From Bacteroidaceae bacterium (lineage in GTDB: Bacteria; Bacteroidota; Bacteroidia; Bacteroidales; Bacteroidaceae), in the NCBI GenBank assembly GCA_017520935.1, contig JAFXEF010000002.1, positions 1 through 38,178 on the forward strand: DNA of 38,178 nt. The letters are read 5' to 3'. Made by a program: the position numbers and the translations under genes. Below, piece by piece: positions 17,327-26,712 of the stretch. A model generated the notes under the pieces. The model saw nothing but the letters and a program-made list of their open reading frames with translations, did not search any database and had not been told where the DNA came from. Each line of letters begins with the position of its first letter. Positions within the stretch are counted from its first letter, which is position 1.

Positions 17327-20300
17327 TTATTCTTCAGCGCGTACCTCGGGAATTGATTTTAACACTTTCTTCCTGCGGGGGAAAAGGTAATTGAAATCGC
17401 GTTGGAAAAGTAGGCCGATTCCCTGTGTGGTGAGTGAGGTTTTGGTGAAGTATCGGTCGTTGGTTTTGTTATAGCCCTTCAGGCTGAGGCCATTACGCAG
17501 CAAGTAGCGTATGTCGAAGTCACCGATGAAGTTAGAGGCATACATGGGATTGTCGCGATAGCCGAAATTTCCGTTGATAAGCAGGCGATTGTCGAGCAAG
17601 CGCCCTTCGAGGATACCTTGCACTTCCATATTCGCCATGGGATTATCAGTCACACCCATCATGTTCTCGGTGCGGATGTTGCTGGCGAAGTTCCAGTTGT
17701 CACTGTTGATGATGCTCGACAGCAGGTTGTTGATTTGTCCCGAGATAGTGGAGCTGAGGAACGACTCCATATTGCCAGTACCCTCGGTGTTTTGGTTTTG
17801 CGCAAGGTCCATAGTGTAAAATTTGCCTACACCAAGAAGGTAGATAAACTGCATATTCATCTGCTCCTCGGTACTGGTGTAGCTGCGCAAGATGGTCTTC
17901 TCCTCCTCGGTGCCTTGCGGCAATTCAAGGTCGAAAGTGAGCTGAGGCGAGTCCAAGGTTCCGCCGATCTTGAGGAGGCAGTTGACGCGTACGTTGCCCG
18001 TTGCATCGGGAGTGAGATCTCTAAGTGGCACGTAATTGACTGTATGGCAGGCCGTGATATTGAGGCGTGAGCTCATAGGGTCGCCGTCAAAGGTAACGGT
18101 ACTGCCTTGAAGCACCTCGAAATCCTTATTAATAACATCTTGCAGACTCAACCGATAACCTCCGTGATCGACGGTATAGGTACCGAAGAGGTTGATGTCG
18201 TCGCCATGGATAGATATCTGCAACTCGCCGTTTCCAGTAACACTGATGTGGTCGTTGGTCGCTTGGTTCATTACAAGTTGGAGCGTAGCATCAGGAGTTA
18301 CATTGGCAGTGATGTCAAGTTCGAAGTCGTCACCGCTGCTGCTTGCGGGTCTCCTGCGTATGGGTGAGTTAGGTCTTACCGTAAGGGTATTCCGTTTTGA
18401 AGCACGATCTCTGAACGTAATGAAACTTTCGCTGGAGGCAACATCCTGACTGACGATGTTGAGGGCAAAGAGTGAACCCTTTTCAGGCTGTGCCACGATA
18501 CCGACCTTGAGCGGACGATCGGGAGCTCCACTGACCTGTACCTCTCCTGTACCCAAGATGGTGGTGTAGAAACTGTCACTACCCGTGTTGGGGAGGTCGA
18601 TACCTAAGATGTTTTGAGCATCGACGTGGAGTTCATAGCTATAGTCGCTCAACTTGTCATGGGTGATGACACCGTTGACTATGGCCTTCTGGTTGCGTTT
18701 GTCGTGGGCTTCAATGCCTCTGAGGTAAATGTGTCCAGGCGCGAAATGGATGGTATCCCTGAAGTGGTAGTCGGTGTTGGTAGGTGTGAGTTTGAAGCTG
18801 ACATCGGTCAGTAAAGCTCCATCGAGAAGGTCTATGCCATCCATCGGGCCTCCTATTATAATATTGCCACTGGCATTGCCTTTGATGTCGGCCATAAAGG
18901 AGCTGAGCAGGCCGTTGAGAAACGAGGCATTGGTGCTGTCGGCTGCGATATCGAGCCACAACTCGTTATCAGCAATGTCGGCATAGCCGTTGACTCCGGT
19001 AATGCGCTGGAGGCTCTCTGACACATCAGCGGTAAACTCCAGTCGGGTAGAATCTTGGTCCCAGTAAGCATGCACCAAGGCATCGCCCATAGGGCCTTCG
19101 CAGAAGTTGAAGTCCTCGGCAGTAATACGGGCATCGAGATAGGGAGTGTCTGTATACAGGTCGGCAGCGTTGATATAACCGCTGACGTTGCCGCCGAACG
19201 AGATGTCTTTAAGCTTTACGAGTGTGAGCAGATAGTTGAGGTCAAGGTTATTGAGCCTTACCTGTAACGTATCAGCAGGTGTATGGGCTATGCTACCGTC
19301 GATGGTGAGATACTGGTCGCCGTCATGCTCAAAACGGAAATCATGTATGGCGGTATTGCCCGATGCGATATCCACTTTGAAGGGATGCAATTGCCACTTC
19401 GAATGATTGATGGTGGTGTGCGAGCTGTCGCTTTGGACGGTAATGGAGAGCTGGTCGTGCTCATCGAACTGAAATCTGACATTACTGTAGAAGGAACCAC
19501 TGAAGAGGTCATACGGGGTGCTTTCCCAAAGCAATCCTAAGTTTATCTCGTCGTTGGCAGCCTTGGCCAGGAAGTTGACAGTGGTGGCCACATTATTGTC
19601 ACCGTGCTGAGTACCACCCACATGGCAGTCGATACCATTTTCAGCGGGTTCGCACTTGAAGCTAAGGTTGCTGAGGTTGATGTCGCCGTATTGCACATGT
19701 GGAGCCACGGCCTGTAGCTTGAAGCTCTCGGTGCGGTCATTGATGAAACCCTCGATATTGATGGCTTTGTCAATACTGATGGGGATCAGCAGAAATTCTT
19801 CTAACGGTTTCGTATTGTGTATCTTGAAGTTTGCCGTGCAGAGATTGTCCGTATGGGTATGCTGGTACAGGTGGTCACGACAGATAGAGGGCAGGTAATG
19901 GTGCAGGTGATTGACAACACTCTGGAACAACGATTGGTAGGTAAACTCTCCTCGAACAGATCCCTCCATAAAGTCGGAACTCAGTGAAATCATCTTCTTG
20001 TCGGGGTCGGTACCATATATAGCAATCTGCTTCACGATGTAGTCTTCGGTGGGCTTGTGCAGTGTGAGGCTGTCAACACTAATTTGTCCAGTGAAATGGT
20101 TGAAGTCTACACCTCTGATATTGGCACTGAGATGGGTACTGAATCGATTGCCTTTATGGGTATCAACCAACTTCAGCGCATGTAGGTTGAGCGTGTCGGC
20201 ATACAGATTGAGGCTATAGCTGGGCACCTTTCCCATGGGCTTATATTCGGCCTGTAGGAGGAGGCTACCATTGGGGTCGTTCACGCTGATATCGCCTGCA

Positions 20301-21784
20301 TAGGCTTCGGGGCTGTATCGGCCGTCAAAACGGATGCTCTCGTAGCTGTATCCCAGCAGATTGGTTTGCGTGGCCTTACCGCTGAACGTACCTCGTAGGG
20401 GAAGGGTATCGTTTGTTGCCCAGTAACTGTAGATACCTTCGGCCTCAATGGCCAGATTGGTTCTAATGAGGGGACTTGATGGAATTATCTGTGCTACATG
20501 GAGGTCTTGGCCTTCAAGCGTGGTCACATAATGCCCATCCTGGTCGATATTCACATGAGCCTCAAAATTGCCAGCGTCGGTAGTGGCATTCAGGTCAATG
20601 GTACTCAGTGCCTGAGTCAGTTTGGCTTGTCCGTGAGCCGATATGGCTCCTATGCGGGTTACCTCGGCGGGTATTAGCTGATGTATGTCGGGCAGTTCGT
20701 TCTGCAGTAATTCCCAAGCTTGAGCGGTGAGTGCAGCTTCTTGCAGGTTGACACTTGCCATGTCCAGCTCACCTCCCGAAAGTGATGCTATTCCGTTGGC
20801 TTTAAGCGAGATATCGCCATGACGGGTGTGTATATCCAAGTCCTTGACATTGATTCGCGACAAGCTGCCGATGAAGTCAGTAGTGAGGTCTACTCTCTCC
20901 TTAAATTCCCGTATCTGCGGTGTAAGCCACGCCAAGTCGCTAAGAGTAATCTGCGAGGGTAGTACCTTGCCCTTAACGATGAGGCTCTCGCTGAAGCGAT
21001 CGGGCAAATAGCTGGCCCAGATGGTATCAAGGTGCAGGGTACTGTGTGGCAAGTCAAGACGAAAATTGGCAAGAGTAGCTCCGTGGCGGTTGCCCACAAG
21101 GCGAAAATAGAGGTTGTCGATAGCGAGTCCTGACTGCTCCTTAAAGTTGAGTTGGCGCACCATAAGACTTATCGAATCGGTAGTGAGTGCCTTGAGCGAC
21201 AGATGTGCCGAGAGGTCCTTGACGCTGATGTCGCGAACGGTGAAAGGGCGCTTCGAACTGTTCGCACTATTCTTTATGCTCGCCCCGCCGTCTCCTACGT
21301 GGTGTGTCAGGTTGGCGTGACGTATGAGCAATGAATTGATACGTAGATTGAGCTTAGCGGGTTTCTCTTTTTTCTCCTTGGCGGCAAAAGCATCTATAAG
21401 GAACTGGTAGTTATAGTCATCGGCAGCCTGGCTTTTGTAGATGATGACGTCGGGGTTGAACAGGCGGATATTACGTATTGACAACTGACCCTGCTTTATC
21501 AGCGGCATCCATTCCACCTTGGCTGCTATACGGCTCACGGAAAGCAAGTGCTCGCCCTCTTGGTCATCGATCTCGAGACTGTCAATGACAATGTCGTTGG
21601 GAAAGAGCCAGTGCACTCCGCCGAGGTTGACACGGGTACCTATGCGGTTCTCCAGTTCGGTAGCCAATATGACAGAGACACGCTGCTGCACCCGGGGGGA
21701 GTTCAGCAACATCGTTGTACCTACCACGAGCAATACGGCAATGCACAACGCCAGCTGTATGTATCTTCTCTTCTTTATTTTCAC
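17327..21784 (-). CDS. TamB-like translocation and assembly module protein (AsmA/DUF490 superfamily)
   Basis: A protein of about 1485 residues anchored in the inner membrane by one N-terminal helix (about residues 8-26, LALCIAVLLVVGTTMLL) and spanning the periplasm. The long repetitive beta-strand middle and the C-terminal DUF490/TamB domain (about 1080-1485, with 'GNGELQISIHGDDINLFGTYTVD'-type strands and 'LDLELPQG'-like phrases) are typical of bridge-like proteins that move lipids or help outer-membrane protein assembly. The start is uncertain: a GTG at 21784 (VKIKKRRYIQ) lies 12 bases after a -7 box and gives a normal anchor; the frame extends to an ATG at 21838, which would start upstream of that box. 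No tamA/bamA gene is adjacent. Confidence 0.83.
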   Translation of the reverse strand: MKIKKRRYIQLALCIAVLLVVGTTMLLNSPRVQQRVSVILATELENRIGTRVNLGGVHWLFPNDIVIDSLEIDDQEGEHLLSVSRIAAKVEWMPLIKQGQLSIRNIRLFNPDVIIYKSQAADDYNYQFLIDAFAAKEKKEKPAKLNLRINSLLIRHANLTHHVGDGGASIKNSANSSKRPFTVRDISVKDLSAHLSLKALTTDSISLMVRQLNFKEQSGLAIDNLYFRLVGNRHGATLANFRLDLPHSTLHLDTIWASYLPDRFSESLIVKGKVLPSQITLSDLAWLTPQIREFKERVDLTTDFIGSLSRINVKDLDIHTRHGDISLKANGIASLSGGELDMASVNLQEAALTAQAWELLQNELPDIHQLIPAEVTRIGAISAHGQAKLTQALSTIDLNATTDAGNFEAHVNIDQDGHYVTTLEGQDLHVAQIIPSSPLIRTNLAIEAEGIYSYWATNDTLPLRGTFSGKATQTNLLGYSYESIRFDGRYSPEAYAGDISVNDPNGSLLLQAEYKPMGKVPSYSLNLYADTLNLHALKLVDTHKGNRFSTHLSANIRGVDFNHFTGQISVDSLTLHKPTEDYIVKQIAIYGTDPDKKMISLSSDFMEGSVRGEFTYQSLFQSVVNHLHHYLPSICRDHLYQHTHTDNLCTANFKIHNTKPLEEFLLIPISIDKAINIEGFINDRTESFKLQAVAPHVQYGDINLSNLSFKCEPAENGIDCHVGGTQHGDNNVATTVNFLAKAANDEINLGLLWESTPYDLFSGSFYSNVRFQFDEHDQLSITVQSDSSHTTINHSKWQLHPFKVDIASGNTAIHDFRFEHDGDQYLTIDGSIAHTPADTLQVRLNNLDLNYLLTLVKLKDISFGGNVSGYINAADLYTDTPYLDARITAEDFNFCEGPMGDALVHAYWDQDSTRLEFTADVSESLQRITGVNGYADIADNELWLDIAADSTNASFLNGLLSSFMADIKGNASGNIIIGGPMDGIDLLDGALLTDVSFKLTPTNTDYHFRDTIHFAPGHIYLRGIEAHDKRNQKAIVNGVITHDKLSDYSYELHVDAQNILGIDLPNTGSDSFYTTILGTGEVQVSGAPDRPLKVGIVAQPEKGSLFALNIVSQDVASSESFITFRDRASKRNTLTVRPNSPIRRRPASSSGDDFELDITANVTPDATLQLVMNQATNDHISVTGNGELQISIHGDDINLFGTYTVDHGGYRLSLQDVINKDFEVLQGSTVTFDGDPMSSRLNITACHTVNYVPLRDLTPDATGNVRVNCLLKIGGTLDSPQLTFDLELPQGTEEEKTILRSYTSTEEQMNMQFIYLLGVGKFYTMDLAQNQNTEGTGNMESFLSSTISGQINNLLSSIINSDNWNFASNIRTENMMGVTDNPMANMEVQGILEGRLLDNRLLINGNFGYRDNPMYASNFIGDFDIRYLLRNGLSLKGYNKTNDRYFTKTSLTTQGIGLLFQRDFNYLFPRRKKVLKSIPEVRAEE

Positions 21785-21795
21785 ATCTAAACGTG

Positions 21796-21803
21796 CAAAT
21801 TTA
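21796..21803 (-). promoter_or_regulatory. -7 box for the TamB-like gene
   Basis: TAAATTTG read on the minus strand. If used, the transcript is almost leaderless relative to the GTG start at 21784. Confidence 0.45.
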
Positions 21804-21995
21804 ATGCAAAAAAATGACTGTACGAAGATAAAGCCCATTTATTTATGGCACAAGTTGCAGTTTTTTATTACACAACACATCTTGACATCGGAATAGATTT
21901 CCGCCTTATCGGTTGGGGAAATTAATCAGAAGAATTAATCTCACACGCTGACGTAAATAAATCGGTATTGGTTTCGCTTAATCGAAAATTTGCAC

Positions 21996-22003
21996 TAAAT
22001 TTG
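21996..22003 (+). promoter_or_regulatory. -7 box of the nqr operon
   Basis: TAAATTTG lies 45 bases before the nqrA ATG. TTTGCAC is directly repeated around it. The -33 element is not clear. Confidence 0.55.
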
Positions 22004-22047
22004 CACGGAATTTTGTTTATTCAAGTTAATTAACCATTATAAATGTT

Positions 22048-23397
22048 ATGCCAGAAGTAATTAAGTTACGAAAAGGCTTGGACATTAAACTTAAAGGAAC
22101 AGCCGCTCAGGAGTTAGTTTCTGTAAAAGCATCGAAGGCGTATGCACTCGTACCCGATGACTTTACAGGCGTGACTCCTAAAATTGTTGTTACTGAGGGT
22201 CAAAGTGTTAAGGCCGGGGAGGCTCTGTTTGTTGACAAGAAGCATCCCGAAGTGAAATTCGTCAGCCCTGTTTCCGGCACTGTTGCAGCGGTCAACCGTG
22301 GTGCTCGCCGTAAGGTGATGAGCATCGTTGTTACCCCCAATGGGAAGCAGGAGGCTGTAGAGTTTGGTGTGAAGAGTGTTCATTCACTCAGTGGTGAAGA
22401 AGTGAAGCAAGCATTGCTGGAGAGCGGTTTGTTTGCTTTCCTCCGTCAGCGTCCCTACGATGTGGTGGCCAACCCTGACAGCCGTCCCAAGGCTGTTTTC
22501 GTATCGGCTTTCGACAGTAAGCCGTTGGCCCCCGACTTCGAGTATGTAATCAAGGGTAATGAGGTAGACTTCCAAACCGGCCTCAGCGCATTGGCCAAGT
22601 TGGCTCCTACATTCCTCGGCGTGAGCGCCAAGCAGGCTGTACCCGCCATCACTGATGCCAAGAATGTAGAGATTACCATATTTAAGGGCAAGCACCCTGC
22701 AGGCAACGTAGGTGTACAGATCAACCACGTAAAACCCATCAACAAGGGCGAAGTGGTATGGGTCATCGGTGCCGAGGAGGTTATCTTCATCGGTCGCCTG
22801 TTCAACAAGGGTATCGTTGACCTCACCCGCACCATCGCCGTAGCAGGTTCACAGGTAACAAATCCAGCTTACAGCAAGGTGATCCTCGGTGCGCAGATTG
22901 GTAACATCGTAGAAGGCCGCATCAAGGACGGTTGCGTCAACCGCATCATCAATGGCAACGTGCTCACAGGCTCCGTTGCTACTCCTGAGAGTTATCTTGG
23001 TGCATTCAGCAATATGGTGACTGTGATACCTGATGGCAGCGACAAACACGAACTGTTGGGTTGGGCTATGCCCCGCTTCAAGGAGTTCAGCGTGAGCCGT
23101 GCTTACTTCAGCTTCCTCTGCCCCAACAAGGAGTATGTGCTCGACGCACGCCTCAAGGGTGAGGAGCGCCATATGATCAACTCCAACGAGTATGACAAGG
23201 TGTTCCCCATGGATATCTTCCCCGAATACCTCATCAAGGCAATCATCGCCGGCGACATCGAGAAGATGGAGGCTGCAGGTATCTACGAGGTGGCTCCCGA
23301 AGACTTTGCATTGTGTGAATTTGTAGATTCGTCGAAACTTGAGTTGCAGCGCATCGTCCGCGAAGGACTGATGAAGCTCCGCTCTGAAATGGAATAA
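22048..23397 (+). CDS. nqrA: Na+-translocating NADH:quinone reductase subunit A
   Basis: A 449-residue peripheral subunit on the cytoplasmic side of the Na+-NQR complex, associated with quinone interaction. The N-terminal half resembles a barrel-sandwich fold ('VTEGQSVKAGEALFVDKKHPEVKFVSPVSGTV' region around 50-80), and the C-terminal part has the NqrA-specific 'PNKEYVLD' and 'FPMDIFPEYLIKAI' stretches. Length matches the family. It is first of six genes in canonical order; nqrB starts 3 bases after its stop, indicating tight coupling. Confidence 0.95.
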   Translation: MPEVIKLRKGLDIKLKGTAAQELVSVKASKAYALVPDDFTGVTPKIVVTEGQSVKAGEALFVDKKHPEVKFVSPVSGTVAAVNRGARRKVMSIVVTPNGKQEAVEFGVKSVHSLSGEEVKQALLESGLFAFLRQRPYDVVANPDSRPKAVFVSAFDSKPLAPDFEYVIKGNEVDFQTGLSALAKLAPTFLGVSAKQAVPAITDAKNVEITIFKGKHPAGNVGVQINHVKPINKGEVVWVIGAEEVIFIGRLFNKGIVDLTRTIAVAGSQVTNPAYSKVILGAQIGNIVEGRIKDGCVNRIINGNVLTGSVATPESYLGAFSNMVTVIPDGSDKHELLGWAMPRFKEFSVSRAYFSFLCPNKEYVLDARLKGEERHMINSNEYDKVFPMDIFPEYLIKAIIAGDIEKMEAAGIYEVAPEDFALCEFVDSSKLELQRIVREGLMKLRSEME

Positions 23398-23400
23398 GCT

Positions 23401-24567
23401 ATGGGATTAAGACAATTAGTAGATAAGATTAAGCCGAACTTCGAGAAAGGCGGTAAGTTCCAGGCTTTCCGTTCTGTGTTCGGCGGGTTCGAGACATTCC
23501 TCTTCGTGCCCAACCATACGGCTAAGAGTGGCTCAAATATCCATGACTGCTTCGACTCTAAGCGTATGATGATTATGGTGTGCATCGCTTTGGTGCCCGC
23601 CCTGCTCTTCGGTATGTACAATGTAGGTTACCAGCACTATCTGGCCGCTGGCCTCGACGGTTCTTTCTGGGAGCTGTTTGGCTACGGTTTCCTGGCTGTG
23701 TTGCCTAAGATTATCGTTTCTTACCTTGTAGGTCTCGGTATCGAGTTCACCGTGGCCCAATGGAAGGGCGAGGAGATTCACGAGGGTTTCCTCGTATCGG
23801 GTCTTCTCATCCCGATGATTGTACCCGTAGGTACTCCGCTGTGGATTATCGCCGTGGCTACTGCTTTTGCCGTAATCTTCGCCAAGGAGGTATATGGTGG
23901 CACGGGTATGAACATCTTCAACGTGGCTCTCGTGACGCGTGCATTCATCTTCTTCGCTTATCCGAGCGTGATTTCCGGTGATGCCGTTTGGGTAGCCGAC
24001 AGCGCCATCTTCGGTCTGGGTGCCGACATCGACGGTTACACACAGGCTACTGCGCTTGGTGTGGCTGCCACATCGGGTGCCGCTCCCGCATGGGATATGA
24101 ATATGGTATGGGGCTTTATCCCCGGCTCAATCGGTGAGACCAGCGTAGTGGCTATCGCCCTCGGTGCCCTCATCCTGTTGGGTACTGGCGTAGCTTCTTG
24201 GAAGACCATGCTCAGCGTATTCGTAGGTGGTGGTCTGATGGCTTGGGTGTTCAACCAATGGGGCAATCCCGAGAACGCAGTTGCCATGATGCCTTGGTAT
24301 CAGCACCTCGTGCTCGGTGGCTTCTGCTTCGGTGCCGTGTTCATGGCTACCGACCCTGTTACCTCATGCCGTACCGAGTGCGGTAAGTACATCTACGGTT
24401 TCCTTATCGGTGTGGTAGCGGTGCTCATCCGCGTGCTCAACCCCGGTTACCCCGAAGGTATGATGCTTGCCATCCTGCTGATGAACCTCTTTGCTCCGCT
24501 CATCGACTATTATGTATATCAAGCTAACATCTCGAAGCGTGCCAAGCGTGCTTTGAAGAGCAAGTAA
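23401..24567 (+). CDS. nqrB: Na+-translocating NADH:quinone reductase subunit B
   Basis: A 388-residue inner-membrane subunit with about ten hydrophobic helices, forming much of the Na+ path and carrying covalent FMN. The flavinylation site is probably Thr217 in DGYTQATALG; most family members have SGAT or TGAT here, so the glutamine before AT is a variation. The second hydrophobic half ends in a basic tail (ISKRAKRALKSK). It is homologous to RnfD, but the nqr gene order makes NqrB secure. Confidence 0.95.
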   Translation: MGLRQLVDKIKPNFEKGGKFQAFRSVFGGFETFLFVPNHTAKSGSNIHDCFDSKRMMIMVCIALVPALLFGMYNVGYQHYLAAGLDGSFWELFGYGFLAVLPKIIVSYLVGLGIEFTVAQWKGEEIHEGFLVSGLLIPMIVPVGTPLWIIAVATAFAVIFAKEVYGGTGMNIFNVALVTRAFIFFAYPSVISGDAVWVADSAIFGLGADIDGYTQATALGVAATSGAAPAWDMNMVWGFIPGSIGETSVVAIALGALILLGTGVASWKTMLSVFVGGGLMAWVFNQWGNPENAVAMMPWYQHLVLGGFCFGAVFMATDPVTSCRTECGKYIYGFLIGVVAVLIRVLNPGYPEGMMLAILLMNLFAPLIDYYVYQANISKRAKRALKSK

Positions 24568-24590
24568 TAACCCAATAATCGAATACTGTT

Positions 24591-25370
24591 ATGAATACGA
24601 ATAAGAATTCCTATACATTTATATATGCTTCGGTTATGGTTGTTATCGTAGCATTCCTCTTGGCCTTCGTGTCATCGGTACTGAAGCCCATGCAGGAGAA
24701 GAATATCGAACTCGACAAGAAGAAGCAGGTACTCGCCGCCCTCAACATCTTCGAGAAGGACAATGCTGCGGCCGAGGCTGCCTATAATAATTATGTAAAG
24801 GCCGACCAACTGCTCGATGCTCAGGGCAACGTAGTTGCTGAGACCGGCGGTTTCGCTGTTGAGAACGCTGCCGTGGGTGGCGACAAGCTCCCTGTCTACG
24901 TTTGCGAGGTCGAGGGTGATACTAAGTATGTGCTCCCGCTCTACGGTGCAGGTCTGTGGGGTCCCATCTGGGGTTATGTAGCCCTCAATGCCGACAAGGA
25001 GACTATTTATGGAGTGTACTTCTCACATGCTGGTGAGACTCCTGGTCTGGGTGCCGAAATCACCAATTACGAGAAGTTCCAGAAGCCCTTCATCGGCAAG
25101 AATGCCATTGACGCTGCCGGCAACGTAGTCATCAGCGTGGTGAAGAACGGTAAGGTGCAGAATGCCGAGTGCGAGGTCGACGGTATCTCAGGCGGTACCA
25201 TCACATCGAATGGTGTGAATGCCATGCTCAAGGATGGTCTCGGTCTCTACAAGGCATTCCTCACACCGTATGACAAGGCTTGCGAGGCTGCTTGCACAGC
25301 TGCGGCTTGCGACACCACTGCTTGCCCCGAGAGCATACCAGCTACAGCAATCCAAGTTGTTAACCAATAA
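24591..25370 (+). CDS. nqrC: Na+-translocating NADH:quinone reductase subunit C with cysteine-rich C-terminal tail
   Basis: A 259-residue subunit with one N-terminal membrane helix (about 10-28) and a periplasmic FMN-binding domain. The predicted FMN attachment residue is Thr203 in DGISGGTITSNGV (SGGT instead of the more usual SGAT). After the normal end of the domain there is an extension of about 30 residues with four cysteines, C-x3-C-x4-C-x4-C, and many alanines (starting at YDKACEAAC). Flavin attachment needs an ApbE-type flavin transferase, which is not encoded in this window. Confidence 0.94.
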   Translation: MNTNKNSYTFIYASVMVVIVAFLLAFVSSVLKPMQEKNIELDKKKQVLAALNIFEKDNAAAEAAYNNYVKADQLLDAQGNVVAETGGFAVENAAVGGDKLPVYVCEVEGDTKYVLPLYGAGLWGPIWGYVALNADKETIYGVYFSHAGETPGLGAEITNYEKFQKPFIGKNAIDAAGNVVISVVKNGKVQNAECEVDGISGGTITSNGVNAMLKDGLGLYKAFLTPYDKACEAACTAAACDTTACPESIPATAIQVVNQ

Positions 25371-25372
25371 TC

Positions 25373-25380
25373 AAAGGAGG
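25373..25380 (+). promoter_or_regulatory. Strong Shine-Dalgarno before nqrD
   Basis: AAAGGAGG with 8 bases to the ATG at 25389. Such a site is unusual in this window, where most starts have none; nqrF has a second one. It supports the assigned start. Confidence 0.6.
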
Positions 25381-25388
25381 AAACAGTT

Positions 25389-26024
25389 ATGTCATTATTT
25401 TCAAAGCAGAATATGGAGGCGCTGAAGACTCCTCTGGGCATGAACAACCCCGTTACCGTACAGGTATTGGGTATCTGTTCGGCATTAGCGGTTACTGCTC
25501 AGCTCAAGCCTGCCATCGTGATGGGCCTCTCGGTTACGATTATCGTGGCCATGGCCAACGTGATTATCTCACTCTTGCGCAACACCATCCCCAACCGTAT
25601 CCGTATCATCGTGCAGTTGGTAGTGGTAGCCGCGCTCGTAACTATCGTAAGCGAAATCCTCAAGGCATTTGCCTACGATGTCAGTGTAGAACTCTCTGTA
25701 TATATCGGTCTTATCATCACCAACTGTATCCTCATGGGTCGCCTCGAGGCGTTTGCCATGGCCAACGGCCCTTGGCCGTCGTTCCTCGACGGTATCGGCA
25801 ACGGCCTCGGCTATGCCAAGATACTCGTCATCGTGGCCTTCTTCCGTGAGCTGCTCGGTAGCGGTTGCCTCTTCGGCTACCAGGTTATCCCGCAGTGGTG
25901 CTACGACCATGGCTATATCAACAACGGTCTCATGCTGATGCCCCCCGCAGCCCTCATCATCGTGGCTTGCATCATCTGGTATCAGCGTGCCCGTCATACA
26001 GAATTGCAGGAAGAACAGAATTAA
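25389..26024 (+). CDS. nqrD: Na+-translocating NADH:quinone reductase subunit D
   Basis: A 211-residue integral membrane subunit with six predicted helices, of the NqrD/RnfE family. 'NPVTVQVLGICSALAVT' near the N-terminus and the conserved 'TNCILMGRLEAFA' segment (about 110-122), which holds a cysteine used for the intramembrane iron centre shared with NqrE, are present. Confidence 0.95.
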   Translation: MSLFSKQNMEALKTPLGMNNPVTVQVLGICSALAVTAQLKPAIVMGLSVTIIVAMANVIISLLRNTIPNRIRIIVQLVVVAALVTIVSEILKAFAYDVSVELSVYIGLIITNCILMGRLEAFAMANGPWPSFLDGIGNGLGYAKILVIVAFFRELLGSGCLFGYQVIPQWCYDHGYINNGLMLMPPAALIIVACIIWYQRARHTELQEEQN

Positions 26025-26047
26025 TTGACAATTGATAATTGACAATT
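26023..26047. repeat. Direct repeat AATTGACAATT between nqrD and nqrE
   Basis: The 11-base unit occurs at 26023-26033 and 26037-26047, separated by GAT; each unit contains a short dyad. It fills most of the spacer between the two genes and overlaps the nqrD stop codon. Confidence 0.6.
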
Positions 26048-26065
26048 ATTTAAAAGAAGAAATTT

Positions 26066-26692
26066 ATGGAACATTTTATTAGTCTTTTCGTCCGCTCTAT
26101 CTTTGTGGACAATATGATATTCGCATTCTTCTTAGGTATGTGTTCTTACCTTGCCGTATCTAAGAATGTGAAGACAGCTCTCGGCCTTGGTGTGGCAGTG
26201 ACCTTCGTGTTGCTCATCACCCTGCCGGTGAACTATCTGTTGCAAACTAAGGTGCTCGGTCCCGACTGCTTGGTCGAGGGCGTCGACCTCAGTTTCTTGA
26301 GCTTTATCCTCTTTATTGCCGTGATTGCCGGTATCGTGCAGCTGGTAGAGATGGTAGTAGAGCGCTTCAGCCCTTCACTGTATGCTTCGCTCGGTATCTT
26401 CCTCCCCCTTATCGCCGTTAACTGTGCCATCATGGGTGCTTCGCTCTTCATGCAGCAGCGCATCAATATGGACCCCAACAACACACAGGCTATTCTGAAC
26501 GTGTGGGATTCCGTAGCTTACGCTCTCGGCTCAGGTATCGGCTGGGCATTGGCCATCGTGGGTCTTGCCGCCATCCGTGAGAAGATGCAGTACTCTGACG
26601 TACCCAAGCCCTTGCGTGGTCTCGGTATCACCTTCATCACCGTAGGCTTGATGGCTATGGCATTCATGTGCTTCTCTGGTCTTAACATCTAA
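26066..26692 (+). CDS. nqrE: Na+-translocating NADH:quinone reductase subunit E
   Basis: A 208-residue integral membrane subunit with six helices, homologous to RnfA and in inverted topology to NqrD. The signature '[19 protein letters not shown]' region (about 15-33) and '[12 protein letters not shown]' (about 118-129) are present; the cysteines in these two segments are the family's iron-cluster ligands. It lies 41 bases after nqrD and 20 before nqrF. Confidence 0.95.
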   Translation: MEHFISLFVRSIFVDNMIFAFFLGMCSYLAVSKNVKTALGLGVAVTFVLLITLPVNYLLQTKVLGPDCLVEGVDLSFLSFILFIAVIAGIVQLVEMVVERFSPSLYASLGIFLPLIAVNCAIMGASLFMQQRINMDPNNTQAILNVWDSVAYALGSGIGWALAIVGLAAIREKMQYSDVPKPLRGLGITFITVGLMAMAFMCFSGLNI

Positions 26693-26696
26693 TAAT

Positions 26697-26702
26697 AGGA
26701 GG
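26697..26702 (+). promoter_or_regulatory. Shine-Dalgarno before nqrF
   Basis: AGGAGG with 10 bases to the ATG at 26713. It is the second clear ribosome-binding site of this type within the nqr operon. Confidence 0.55.
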
Positions 26703-26712
26703 AATAATAACT

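Noticed and set aside
25270..25360. NqrC cysteine tail as a second CXXX peptide substrate
   Set aside because: Spacings are mostly four rather than three residues, it is far from the maturase, and it lies in the periplasm after export.
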